From: Phoronis australis
Taxonomy: Eukaryota; Phoronida; Phoronidae
Length of the DNA: 62,000 nt
Assembly: GCA_002633005.1 (NCBI GenBank)
Contig: NMRA01000578.1
Span: 7,298-69,297 of the forward strand
Direction of reading: 5' to 3'
The position numbers were made by a program, and so were the translations under genes. Positions 49,801-59,966 of this stretch are shown piece by piece. The notes under the pieces were generated by a model. It did not search any database, was not told the DNA's origin, and saw only the letters and a list, made by a program, of their open reading frames with translations. Position 1 is the first letter of the stretch, and each line of letters starts with the position of its first letter.

Positions 49801-52800
49801 AGGTAAAAAACAATACAAGTCCTTATCATTTTTGTTAGACTCAGGTGGATTTTTTGAAAAGGTGAGCAACTAAAAGAATACAGCTCTGCAGACTCCAACT
49901 CTCAAAGAGATTAGAAAAAATACATGCTTGTATGGCCCAACTTCCAAATAGACTGGGACAACGAAGCTTGTATTTAAACCAACAGACCACTCTTGGGCTT
50001 TCCCTCCAGTACACTATGGGGACAAAAACACCATCCGACTGCATAACCTTGCCCAAGGTCTACAGCCTGGCATACGGAAAATCAGCACGCCATGTAAACC
50101 TTGGGCAAATTCCAGCTGTGCATTATCGTTAAGTCGGACAAAAATCCAGCACGCGCAGCTCTCAAAAGGACTATTGCCATGGCACAATGTATGAAGAAGT
50201 TGACTATACCAACTGGTTGATGCAACCACTCACTGGAGATGGTTTTAGTTTAAAGCATATGTCCACTATTTAATGATCATCAATAACATCGTTCATTTGT
50301 ATTCAGCAGTCTGGACGGTTCAGCGCATCCAGAGGCTCAAAGGAAATTCTTCAGATTTTACACCAGGAGAAATTGAACTTCACAGGACATATCCCAAAAT
50401 AATTTTCTATATATTTGAAATGCAGCGTCTTGTCACACAACAAAACCAAACTGAGCCCCTTATAAATCATAAGTTTCTGTATTAGTTAACAATTCAGTGT
50501 TCTCCACAACTGAAACCCCAAACGTGTTGAAAGTGAGAACGCCAAAAATCAAGTCGTCTTTAGTAAGCATTTTCTCACCTTATTACCCACAAGGCATTTA
50601 TTCAATTTCAATGTGCTACGGGTCAGTTGTTGCTCATAAGCCTAATAATTAGTAGTAACTGCATCGCTAATGTTGGTGCTTTCCACAACAGAATTTCCAA
50701 ACTCTACAAACATTTACGTTTCACGTACATCGCGAGGTCCTGGGTGTACTTTTACAGTGAAGGCTTTCTGGACAAGGGGAAATGTACTTATTATAAGTTT
50801 TCCAAGTACACTAAACCGGTGCTACAAGAGACGTGGGACCCGTTCCATGAAACTGACTCAGTTCACTTCTTACTCAAGCCAAAGATTTGTCTCAACTTCC
50901 AAACTTTGAAATTTCCATATCCTGCAAGTCAAAATTAAGACAAAAAATAAAGTAAAAAATCTAAGGCCTCTTTCTTGAAATGATCTAGAGACAAATTTAA
51001 CTTTTATCTAAAAATTGACTGAAATTTAAGGTTGGTCTTGGCTAAGTCAGTTTTGTTGGAACAGGCCCACACTTTACAAGGTCTCATCAGCAGAACTGTC
51101 CTATTTCAGCCACCAGGTGTCACTATAAGATCAAAGTAATTTAACTAAAAAAACTTCAGCATGAAACTAATGCAAAATTATGGTTACGATGTCAAGACCT
51201 AGGCAGTCAAAAAAGCCATCTAAATGTCCCACAAATTTTTATGAAAAAAATCTCCATAAAAGTACTTGACACCAGTAGCCAGTCAACTCAAAACTCAATA
51301 TCCCTGCCTTGAAAGTTGCAGTAACCAAGTTGCCCAGGCCCAGAAGAATGACGTAATACACAGTGCACAAGCGCAATTTTGTAGTTGCATTCATTGTGCT
51401 TTCTCTGCCGCCCAGGTAGAAACTTCTCCTTAGGTCTAATTACTGGTTTTTAAGTCACCTCAATTCAGTAGTTATTTACAAGTGTGAATAACCATGGATG
51501 CCCATGCCTCGTTTTCCAGACAGATCACCGACCATTCAAACGTGTCGCAAGTGATGGCATACAGGTGGCAGCGACATGTCAAAATTGGTCATGGAGAACA
51601 CTAAATATTGTGTACACTTGTCTTGTCTATTCCCCTTGACAAGAAACTCCGCTATGACTGTGCTTGCTACAACTGGTATTATTTGTGCCGCTGACAGGAA
51701 ATTATCAAGACGATAATTACAGCAACAAACAACAGTTTATTAAAATCTCATGTCAAACGTGTAAACGAATAATCAACAAATTATGTAAAAATACATAATC
51801 AACAACATGACAATATACGATATCAACAATTCACGTGGTGTAAACCCACTAAAAGACTCATCAGAAGTAGAAAACTCAACAACAGAGTATAAGTAAACTT
51901 TACAAAAACAATACAGAACTGGCATTCGAGGCTGAACTACACCCGAGAACACGCGCGTTACATTATGACCTAGGTAATGCATGCGTCAACTCAAGTGGAC
52001 ACCATCGAACGAGACTACACCAGCTGGCCCATGGTCACTGCACCACAGCCACTCTAACCGACCACGCTATATGTACTTACTACCCGCGTCAACAGAAAGT
52101 AACAGAATATATTACGTACTCCCTTTGGCGAGCTTGCCGACCGATCTTGTTCGCTGAAAAGTACAAAGTATCGGGTAAACTATAACATCTAACTTGCATC
52201 TAGAAAGTCAGCACATTGATGTAACCTTTTAGCAGGAGTACTGCAGAAATCTATACAATACTTCACCATATTTTCAAAATACGCTTGGCAAATAGTATTA
52301 GGTGAAAACGTGCTGCAAGTGGTTTTCCTGCACAATGGACATTCATGAAATGGGCTAGACTGCAGGTTTATGCCAGCACAGATTTCAGAGCCACTCTTGA
52401 AGGTGCCATAAACATGCACGTGTCTCACAAAAATACAGCATTCATATTAACAAGTTTTATAAGAGACTTTTTCATAGGACATCAGGAATGTGAAGGCAAA
52501 TAGCTGCTAACATTAACAAAGCAAATCGCTAATATTTAGGTTAATCACAAAGCAACACCATGCGCAGAAAGAGCCTTAAAAATTATGTCCTTAGGGAATG
52601 TAGCCTTCTCACATTATCAACTAAGGCAGATCTGTTAGCAGACCGGAGGGCAGATCATGCACGAAATGGCCAGGCTTCATACAAGCAATCCTTTGTAAAG
52701 AACCTGATGGCAAAAATCCTATCTAAAAAGTATGAATGGTGTATTTGACCACTTCAAGTGGTGTTAAACACGTGCTTTCTGTCAAAAATCACTTATCGTA

Positions 52801-55800
52801 AAATCCGTCTATCTTTCTCAAATTAGACGTTACCGCTGAGCTTGGGAAGAAATGACAGTTCTTTCTTTCTTAACTCATAAAATTTCATGTCACCTACTTT
52901 GAGGTAATGAATTGTAAGTATTCTTCAACCTAAAATCATAGGTTTTGATTAAGGAACTGTTCTAGACAATTTCATACCATAAGAAGCTTAAATCAAAATT
53001 TGACAGAAAGCACAAATGTGATGCAGTTTTAACTACCGAAACTGGCCACGACTTGATCTTTGCTTAGTTTGCAGTACTTTCCAACCCACCTCTTTAACTT
53101 TGCTGTTGCCGACAGGATTGGGACACGCGCGACGATGACAGACGAGTTCTTTGGGATCTGTTCTTCCATGTCGTAATACACTGCACACAAAAGAAGAATG
53201 AAGAAAAACTATAGCATTACCATGCAATGCAGTAAAACCAGTACATTAAAACAGGCTCAGTTTATAAACTCTGATTCCATTCCACAAGTCAAATGCATTG
53301 TTTACAGAAAACTTTGGATACAATCAATTTCGAAAACAAGTAAAATAGTATTAAATAAAACAAGAGTCGGGACTGAAATGCATGCTGATCAAAACGTGTG
53401 GACTATTCCAATATATTTTAGAATATGTGTCATACCCTTGATAAGGACCACTCGAAACGTGGAAAATATTTTAATATATTTTAGTACAGACACTAGTTTT
53501 ACCTTATCTTATTTTACTATTCCTAACCATGGGTAACTGCACGGCATTCCAACACCCATTTTATTTATAAGTCTGGGGAGGTTTCTTTGCAATGAGATTC
53601 CACTGAATGTGAAACGAGACAATGGGCAACTCCCTACCAAAATATTTGGCGTATCATTTCCCACATCTTCAATGCTTCTACAACACACATACAAAGGGTG
53701 CAATGTCCAGGTTTTACTAAGGTAAATGTCATTTGTCTCATACAAAATGTTAGTCACAATACAAGACAAATAACAGCGAAAAGTCAAATTACCAACAAAA
53801 GAAAATTACAAGCAAATGGCCAAAACTTCTTGTGATTAGTCACTGAAAAAAGTCTTGTTTGTGGTATTTGAAAAAAAAAACACAGGGCAAGGGCTATCAA
53901 TGTCTCAATTTTGGAACCAAACATTTGACTGAATTCCCTTTGAAACACTAAAAACAATTCCCCTCACCAGACCCAAACACTAACCTTAAAGTTAGAATCA
54001 GTCTTAACTCACACAGACACTCTGACTTCTGACATTAATTAAGTTTTATGAACTGCAAAAAGTTCAGCCACCTGCAGTAACAGAAAAACTGCCCGAGTTG
54101 TTTTAACTGTACAGCCTTCCACACTGCAGCAATAAACAATCAAATGATTTGTAAACTGGGGAAAGCAGTTGTCACACATTTAAGGTTTAAATTGTTAAAA
54201 CTCAAAGCTTGTGCGTTGACATGATAACATACAGTGCCCATTTCAAAATTCATTGGTTTAACTTTTCTTTCAAGTGTTCTCAACACCATGGACCACATGG
54301 ATTTATTGAAGCTAGAAGCTTCAGCTTGCTTTGTCGCTGCACCTCCATNTTAATTAAGTTTTATGAACTGCAAAAAGTTCAGCCACCTGCAGTAACAGAA
54401 AAACTGCCGAGTTGTTTTAACTGTACAGCCTTCCACACTGCAGCAATAAACAATCAAATGATTTGTAAACTGGGGAAAGCAGTTGTCACACATTTAAGGT
54501 TTAAATTGTTAAAACTCAAAGCTTGTGCGTTGACATGATAACATACAGTGCCCATTTCAAAATTCATTGGTTTAACTTTTCTTTCAAGTGTTCTCAACAC
54601 CATGGACCACATGGATTTATTGAAGCTAGAAGCTTCAGCTTGCTTTGTCGCTGCACCTCCATTAATTGTGAGGCCATCTGCTTTAAACGGTCAATAGAGC
54701 CTCTCTTACAAGAGGGGTATCCGCACCGCAAGGTGAGCTACGAAATCACAATATCCAGCTCCAAAAACACACTTGGTAAAAATACAAGGGCATATAGTCT
54801 GAACACTGAGAAGGCACCATGTTTACTGTCACAAGGCTTGGCAATAAGTCAACTAGAGATAAATATCTTTGCTTTAAGTAGAGCCTGTGAGGAATCTCGG
54901 TGTTCTCCACAACTGAAAAACCATGTGTGCCCAATGCAAGCGGACACCATAATTTTTTTCAAACTGATCGCACGGCATCAAATCGTGTCATAGGTGTCTG
55001 CAAACTGCCATATTCAAACTGTTCATGAAGAATAGTCTTTAACTTTGTTAAGGCATAACTGAAGATTTTTAAGTCAAAAACCTTGAGGATCTGTGCAAGT
55101 TCATCAAATCTAACCGAGAGAGGAATCTTTTAAAGCTTAACTTCAACGGATAGTCCTAGCAAAGTCATAGTAATATAAGAAAACGTGAGTTCAATCGCGC
55201 AAGTGTTAGCCCGTCAAATGATAAGTCAAGCTGCCTTTTCGTGTTATGTTGCGTCACTGCGAGATCCCAGCTCAAACAACAAAAGACCGATAACAGTTGT
55301 ATTGAATAAAGGTCTGAATAGAACATCATTGTGTACGGGTGTTATTCGCAACTGTTTGAATCAAAGGGCGATTCTCGCAGTGACTTACACAAAAGCAAGC
55401 CAATACGCCCTAACAGTTAGGTACACTTGGCAATTTATGGCACTAGTGGACTCCGAGCAATGCTATTAACATACTATAGTAACTAAATTTACAGGTGTAA
55501 CTAGTAGGAGGAATGGGGCCAGATATTCGGCCCAAAATCGAGGCATTAAGTCAGGGTCTTGATTAACTATGATCCTTTTACCTCAAAGTACTAGGCTTCA
55601 GGGGCAGATCCAGAACTTTTAGTTGGCGGGGAAGCGCAATGTTAACCAGGATTTTGCCCATCAGACATTCGCACCCCTGAACTGCCAAATGGGATCTAGG
55701 AGTTGGGAGGGTCAATGGCTCCCACTGGGCTTAAGTTTTAGGATATGGTTACAGGTAAAAGTTAGAGATGGTTTTCGTTTGGAACTCGAATTCTTAGAAT

Positions 55801-56288
55801 TCACCTCTTCTATTTCCAAGATGCATCAGTATCAAGTCCATCGTAGATAATGGTGTGAACTGGTAGATTTCAGGAAAATATTACAACTACAAAATTATCT
55901 TAAATTTCACCAGAAGCCTAAACTGCAGAATTAACCCCAATGGGCTTAAGTTTAGCCAACAGCATTCAGTTTCACAGATCCTACGTGCTACAGACGAATC
56001 ACTCAAGGAGCAGAATGAAAGTGAATTGGGCATGATTCATAGATTCAAAGAAAGACTACAATGTGAACACCACAGGATTCTCAAAACCATCTAGTCACCA
56101 CAGATCTAATCACCTTGCTTGGTTTGCGCATTAGTTATTTCCAAGTCGAATTCATTTCTTCCGCTGCCACTTGACCGAGTCTTCTCAATTATTGCCTTTT
56201 TCAAGTCAGCAACACTCATCGTAAGCCCATCAAATGTTACAGAGTCTTGCCTTTTGCTGCTCTTGAATTTAAAATGGATGTGTGCCAT
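30754..56288 (-). CDS. RBBP6: RBBP6-like E3 ubiquitin ligase (DWNN, zinc knuckle, RING, RS), about 18 exons
   Basis: Exons in transcript order: 56288-56114, 53180-53090, 47660-47613, 43735-43647, 42280-42181, 41382-41109, 40680-40314, 39697-39616, 38770-38572, 38195-38147, 37772-37585, 36548-36407, 36087-36001, 35708-35400, 34187-34026, 33691-32546, 31834-31663 and 31287-30754. All junctions have consistent phases except between 53090 and 47660, where a small exon (phase 2 in, 0 out) is missing or exon 2 uses a weaker donor. Length is about 1,400 residues against roughly 1,790 in human. RBBP6 proteins act in pre-mRNA 3'-end processing and as ubiquitin ligases. The domain order, the KWERDE/SGSD motif, the FEPDY acidic motif and the HKKHKK terminus all fit. 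Recognition is from memory. Confidence 0.95.
32546..33691 (-). CDS. RBBP6: RBBP6 large Lys/Glu-rich exon with KD repeat
   Basis: This 1,146-nt exon has an open frame in phase 2-2. It starts with Tyr/Pro/Arg-rich sequence, then a basic KRRSKSQSKES region, a run of KD dipeptides around 33300-33365 and long Lys/Glu/Ser stretches. It ends with the conserved MSKWERDESGSD motif (human QSKWDKDDFESEEED). The antisense leucine- and phenylalanine-rich frames over this exon are shadows of its composition. Confidence 0.93.
34026..36087 (-). CDS. RBBP6: RBBP6 FERELAEYK exon, RS domain and Tyr/Pro exon
   Basis: Exon 36087-36001 encodes PFDPMDDFERELAEYKTQQK, matching human DEFTNDFAKELMEYKK. Exon 35708-35400 is about 100 residues of Arg-Ser dipeptides mixed with Pro, an SR-type domain. 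Exon 34187-34026 encodes SRSPMYYRDYPPERFPSPPP and GRPPPPDYY, and its donor is GC, not GT (CTACAG|GCAAGT). The RS domain fits a nuclear-speckle or 3'-processing role. Confidence 0.92.
36407..39697 (-). CDS. RBBP6: RBBP6 Pro/Ala/Gly-rich central exons
   Basis: Five exons are included: 39697-39616, 38770-38572, 38195-38147, 37772-37585 and 36548-36407. The second carries four eight-residue repeats of the form V-x-Q-A-[AT]. The fourth is a PPG-rich stretch (RPPGPYVPPPGFPVVPPG). The fifth ends RPLTKEEFYMEKSRLLQEEL, matching the human LTRDEFYREQRRLKEE motif that follows the proline-rich region. Confidence 0.9.
39360..39440. repeat. Foldback element with GAACCAGTTT core, copy 3
   Basis: TTTTGAGAACCAGTTTGATA...TTCAGTGGAGAAAACTGGTT, inverted relative to copy 2; the right arm is partly decayed. 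It lies in an RBBP6 intron. Confidence 0.65.
40314..41382 (-). CDS. RBBP6: RBBP6 exons with the C4C4 RING finger
   Basis: Exon 41382-41109 encodes KRSTGIPQSHLVSADPNAKG then ELTCALCKDLLTDAVVTPCC and GDSFCDEC, with the last Cys codon split by the intron. Exon 40680-40314 continues IRTALLNHEDHECPICHAYC and ANKFLRQAVNSFLNDTGYT. All eight metal ligands are cysteines, as in the RBBP6 U-box-like RING. The rest of the second exon is Gln/Ala/Val/Pro-rich with no recognised domain. Confidence 0.97.
42181..42280 (-). CDS. RBBP6: RBBP6 exon, CCHC zinc knuckle
   Basis: The exon encodes RPVGPPPPYYRCYRCHQGGH then YITNCPYKP. The pattern C-x2-C-x4-H-x4-C is complete and follows GPPPP exactly as in human RBBP6 (LGPPPPSYTCFRCGKPGHYIKNC). 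This motif binds single-stranded nucleic acid in related proteins. Confidence 0.96.
43647..47660 (-). CDS. RBBP6: RBBP6 linker exons (LEQLTQ and DKIKAMM)
   Basis: Exon 47660-47613 (48 nt) encodes HEVNQVKEMTLEQLTQ, corresponding to the human SLAQLTKT segment. Exon 43735-43647 encodes NAKASEGDKIKAMMDQST, corresponding to human NASEEDKIKAMMSQSG. Both borders are AG/GT, and phases 0-0 and 0-2 lead into the zinc-knuckle exon. Confidence 0.88.
43851..44099. mobile_element. MITE with CAGGGCTTGGAAT inverted termini, copy B
   Basis: The element is in the opposite orientation to copy A: it begins AGGGCTTGGAATGACTGAC and ends GGAAAATTCCAAGCCCTG. The 8-bp flanks GGTATGTT and GGTATGAC agree at six positions, compatible with an aged hAT-type target duplication. 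It lies in the RBBP6 intron between the DKIKAMM and LEQLTQ exons. Confidence 0.7.
44620..44735. repeat. Foldback element with GAACCAGTTT core, copy 4
   Basis: ATTTTGAGAACCAGTTTTCA and CCAAACTGGTTCTCTAAAT flank an ACTAAATAATGGG loop. Outer sequence (CAGGAGGTCCCAGAT type arms) also pairs. Confidence 0.75.
45040..45130. repeat. Foldback element with GAACCAGTTT core, copy 5
   Basis: GCATTTTGGGAACCAGTTTT is followed by CTCCACTAAATAATGGCC and TTAACTGGTTCTAAAATGC. It lies about 400 bp from copy 4 in the same orientation. Confidence 0.75.
46041..46366. repeat. Two tandem copies of an element with ACCTATCGC inverted ends
   Basis: Copy one is 46041-46194 and copy two 46216-46366. Each starts AACCTATCGCCAG and ends GAGCTTGC(G/A)ATAGGTC, an inverted-repeat pair, and shares CATTCTTGACACAC and a TTTTCA.AAGGGGC core. 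It lies in an RBBP6 intron. Confidence 0.7.
47661..53089. other. RBBP6 intron(s) between exon 2 and the LEQLTQ exon
   Basis: The phase gap predicts one small unidentified coding exon somewhere here. A minus-strand frame at 52428-52189 with a RING-half-like HECPLCRK is discussed in the findings. Other open frames show no domain. Confidence 0.45.
53090..56288 (-). CDS. RBBP6: RBBP6 exons 1-2, DWNN ubiquitin-like domain
   Basis: The start ATG at 56288 has good context (CACAATGGC). Exon 1 (56288-56114) encodes MAHIHFKFKS, TVTFDGL-like VTFDGLTMSVADLKKAI and LEITNAQTKQ. Exon 2 (53180-53090, acceptor TTTGTGTGCAG) continues with QIPKNSSVIVARVPIL. Human DWNN has the same landmarks: VTFDGL, DLKK, QITNAQTK and IPKNSSVIVRRIPI. 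The exons are joined in phase 1 across a 2.9-kb intron, which contains the N at 54349. Confidence 0.96.
54035..54662. other. Single N at 54349 flanked by a ~314-bp direct repeat
   Basis: 54035-54348 repeats at 54350-54662 with one C deletion (GCCCGAG versus GCCGAG), and the N sits precisely at the junction. It is read as a second unmerged contig overlap, inside RBBP6 intron 1. Confidence 0.8.
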
Positions 56289-56759
56289 TGTGAAGGTGTT
56301 TTTCTAACCAGGTATTTAGCGTCCAAAATAACCAAGTCAAAATTTATAACGGATTCACAGTGAATTTGTCAGTGAATAATCGAGTACAAAGACAAAATAT
56401 CAGAATACACATCAACTCTTATTCACAATAAACAAATGCACTTCATAAAATTGTAGTCTATAAGAGTCGCTGTCTCACAAACAGTTCAAATATCCTTCAA
56501 GGATCAACCAACGTCTGTTCAGAACAAAGAGAATGGACTGACGCAGTTCCGTCTTCCGATTCATTTTCACCACACCGGCGGTTTTGAAACAACTTTTAGC
56601 CAGTTCATTGTCCGTTTTGGCGCCTGCATTGATGGATTTTCATCAAACACATTTAGCGATTTAACAGTTTATCGTTTCCTCGAATTATAGTACTGAAATG
56701 TTGATCACTCCAGGATAGTACACACTTCTCTCTTTCTTCACACAGCCTCCACTACAAAA
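56289..56759. promoter_or_regulatory. Probable RBBP6 promoter, possibly bidirectional
   Basis: This 471-bp interval separates the RBBP6 ATG (- strand) from a candidate rightward first exon. It contains the GC-richer stretch 56500-56640 (CACCACACCGGCGG, TTTTGGCGCC). No TATA box is obvious. The head-to-head reading depends on the exon at 56760 being real. Confidence 0.4.
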
Positions 56760-56889
56760 ATGGCGACAAACGTTGGTTGGGTTGCCCTTCGGAAAATCAA
56801 GACGTTTCCGTGTTTTGCCGTCACTTTCCGTTTTCAACGTCACTTCCGCTCCAATGGCGCTTTTGTAAATATTGACAACTTCACGTTCA
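56760..56889 (+). CDS. Possible first coding exon of a divergent gene
   Basis: The ATG has strong context (CAAAAATGGCGACA) and opens 43 codons ending at a consensus donor (ACGTTCA|GTAAGT). The peptide MATNVGWVALRKIKTFPCFA then VTFRFQRHFRSNG is rich in Arg, aromatic and hydrophobic residues with few acids, like a mitochondrial targeting peptide. No homolog is recognised and the next exon is not established. The opposite-strand frame 56906-56685 covers the same bases, so the strand is not certain. Confidence 0.4.
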
Positions 56890-57270
56890 GTAAGTTTTGA
56901 AAGCAACAGAGTCGTTTTATTAGGATTAGTAGCTTTGCTTTACGATTTTGTAAACATTTTCAAACACTCTGAACTGTCACGTTACTATAAAGCTTGTTTA
57001 AAAGCAAGGACTTGTATGAAAAATTGTCACACATTGTCTTGTTTACCTTCCATTGACCATTCCACTAAAGTGACTAAAAATTATTGACTCAGTCATGGAG
57101 TCATGGACATGACTGGCAGTGGACAAGCTGTGCGTGAACTTGGAATCCTGCTCAATCTCAAGATCACTTATGCGTGAACTTGAATTTGAATACTCATCTG
57201 GGCAATCAGGTGAAATTTTTTGTTCAGTGTGTGGTGAACTCCCCGAGCTGGTTTTACTGGGTACACCGTA

Positions 57271-57756
57271 CAGGGCTTGGAATTTTCCGCAGAAACGCGG
57301 ATTTCCGCTTTTTTCAAATGTTCTTTCCGATCATTTTATAATATTTCCGCATAAAAAAAATTGGATTTGATATAAAATTTCCGCGGCAAATTCCTTTCTT
57401 ACCGCGGCATTGCAGACGACGTTCACCTCGAAAAGTGGAAGTTGCTCTTAATGTTTCGGAGGAACGTAAATTGTCAACATTGCCGGGGCATCTGGGATAG
57501 CGTGGTGGGATTTTCTCGTGTTACTGTAAACCGCGGCGACAAATTACAGCTCTGCAGCCAAAAGTGTGTGGATTGGGAGTCGACGGGCGACCTAAAAGGA
57601 CGCAGACGCATGCTACTGATGGTGGTAACGTTTTTAGTCCTCCCGATTTCTGTCGCGGGGGAAAGGTTCACATCGACCATTTCAAGGCTGGGTAGCGCGC
57701 ATGATTTGGGCCGTAAAAGTTTCCGCGTTTTTTGTCATTGGTCATTCCAAGCCCTG
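57271..57756. mobile_element. MITE with CAGGGCTTGGAAT inverted termini, copy C
   Basis: It begins CAGGGCTTGGAATTTTCCGC and ends TTGGTCATTCCAAGCCCTG. This copy is longer (486 bp) and has TTCCGC-rich arms. The open frame at 57442-57834 overlaps it and is not judged to be a gene. No target duplication is seen. Confidence 0.7.
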
Positions 57757-58716
57757 TGGGTAGGACTTGGAGCACATAGACTTACTGCACACTCTGACTC
57801 TGGTCAGCCAAGGCCAAGGGGTTCTCCATTCTGATGAATGATTGTCAAATTCACCGGGCAATTGTCTACTTCAGTCCATACTGTACTACACCAACACACT
57901 GACAGTCCCTGTCCAAACTGGACTCACAAATTGGTTAGTTAATGCAAAAATTCCAAACTCAACTGTTCAAATCTCTGAATCAGTGAATGAATGCGTGTTC
58001 ACCAAAACAAACTACGTCTTCCTTCCAAGGCAACTGGAACAAATGAGAGCGAACACGAGGTTTAGCGGACCACCCGAATATCTCCAGCAGGCCCTGATTG
58101 GCCAAAAAAATAGATCAATTAGCCACAAGAGGGGTTCACGTAACAACCAATTAGGCAATCATAACAGACCTGACCTAAAAGGTCAGAGGTCACATACCTG
58201 TCAGCTTCAGCGTTCATGACAAGTGAAAAGAATTTTTGTGATTATTGGTTCATGATCACCCATTTTCTCTTACCGTAACTTGTGTCAAAGAATCGGAGGA
58301 AAATGTGAATGGTTAAATCAATTATTGTTTGGTAAATAAGATTGCCAATAGTTGAAAAAAGATTGGTGAAAATTTCCATTATTTTATTAACATGTAATTT
58401 GATTTGGTGCAGTGCAAATTTTTATAAACATGAACTTGATTACTGTATTTGAGTGAACTTTCCTTGTGTATTCCAAGTTCACGCTCAACAGGCATGCCAT
58501 TCTTGGTGACTCATTGCTGTATGCAAGTGAACGCAATTCATTGTCTAGTGAGTCTGTCAACAATTCTTCGTAAGGGTGTTTAAGTTTTAGCTTTGACTCT
58601 TGAATATTCATAATCCTCTGGTCTGGTCTGGTCTGGTCTTAAACTTAATCAGTGCATGTGAGGCATAATTCGCCAAAAAGCTTCCAGCGTATGAAGTGCC
58701 TACTGTATAGGAGCTT

Positions 58717-59853
58717 CACTGTCCCGACGGTCAATGGAGGCGGTGACACTGTCCCAACAGGCCTTCATGCAGCGTACGTCCTGGGCGTCCATTTGGACCC
58801 CCTAGCACTAATGTAGACGCCCTGGCAAGGACGCCCAATGTATCATTTGGACGCCCTGTCAATCAGAATTTCTCCAGTTTGGACACCCACATTGAAAGAT
58901 TACTAAGACTCCCAGTTAATCAAAGCAGGAAGTTGGCCCTTTCAACTCGAAAGAAATATACAAAGTATTTAAAATGTTGCAATATTCAAACTATTTTCAA
59001 ATTATTTGGCAGACCTGTCAATCATTAGCACGTGGCTGGTTGCCAGATTGTCTGCTTTCAACAGACTCATATTCCACTGCCATTCTGTACTTTATATAGG
59101 GACATGGACCTTGCTTAACTCCAAACTGGTGTTTCAGAGCTGTAATTTCATGTACTTCATCGTTTTTTAAAAATACCAAAAGCAAAATAAATGTCATTAT
59201 TTTAATAATATGATGTGCCGCAAGAATATCCCCATTTAAAATGTTTGAGTTTTCGCCTGTTTCATGCTTTTCTATGTGCGTCTAAAATGGAGCAGCAGTG
59301 ACACCTGTTGTCAAAATATAAACCACACATCATCTGTGCATTTTTCTTTTGTTGGTAACTGCAGCTTTGATGACTCATTGTACAGAATATAAAGCTAGTG
59401 AAGTTGATATAATAAACTTTATAACAGAATTTGACTTGAGATGACCAAAAACAGTGCACTCATCGTTCAACCAATATCTGTAATACCCGTTTGGTAAGCT
59501 ATTTGGCTGTTTTCGTAAATTTAAACATAAAAGTCTTGATCAACAGTTTTTTAGTACTTAAAAAAGCCCAATACAAGGGAGCTGTTTTTGTAAACTTAGG
59601 TGTAAAAGCCTTGTTCAACGCATTTTTTAATTGTAAAAAAAACCTCACTGTGTGTGTTTTGGGGGGGGTTTACTGGTGAATGGGGTGGGGAGGGGGGTGG
59701 GTAATGCGGCGTTGGAATCATGGACGCCCTGGAATTTTGGGAACCCCATTTTGGACACCCTATGTTCGAAATCCTAGATGAAGCCCTGTGTCCCAACGGT
59801 CAGTGGAGACGGTGGCACTGTCCCGACGGTCAGTCGAGACGGTGGCACTGTCC
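58717..59853. repeat. 30-bp minisatellite interrupted by the hAT-type element
   Basis: Units of CACTGTCCCGACGGTCAATG plus ten further bases occur at 58717-58746, 58747-58757 joined to 59797-59815, and 59816-59845, followed by a partial unit. The middle unit was split by the transposon insertion. It is not a CRISPR array: units are contiguous without spacers. Confidence 0.8.
58758..59788. mobile_element. Non-autonomous hAT-type element with perfect 8-bp target duplication
   Basis: The left end reads CAGGCCTTCATGCAGCG and the right end, in reverse complement, reads CAGGGCTTCATCTAGG, so the termini are inverted repeats. The 8 bp before (58750-58757) and after (59789-59796) are both TGTCCCAA. 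Removing the element and one copy of the duplication restores an uninterrupted 30-bp minisatellite unit. At 1,031 bp with no transposase frame it must be non-autonomous. Internal sequence is AT-rich with repeated TTTGGAC..CCC motifs near each end and a G-run at 59662-59700. Confidence 0.85.
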
Positions 59854-59966
59854 AGTCTGGTATAACATGTATAATCTAGTCTGGTTAAAAACCGAGCAAA
59901 ACAAACTCTAACACAAAATTAATTTATTGAAAATAAAACTCTTTCTTGAGTTGGTTGGCTGCACAA

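Noticed and set aside
55599-55640. CAGGGGCAGATCCAGAAC-like transposon terminus
   Set aside because: Resembles a common inverted terminus, but no matching opposite end was found nearby.
56685-56906. 73-codon minus frame ending in Cys-rich sequence (HFCSGGC)
   Set aside because: It overlaps the better-supported + strand exon candidate with Kozak start and donor. No family was recognised, so it was kept only as a doubt about strand.
57442-57834. 130-codon + frame in the right flank
   Set aside because: It largely lies inside the MITE at 57271-57756 and runs over its right terminus.
58717-59853. Regular 30-bp units considered as a CRISPR array
   Set aside because: Units are contiguous with no spacers, in a eukaryotic genome; they are a minisatellite interrupted by a transposon.
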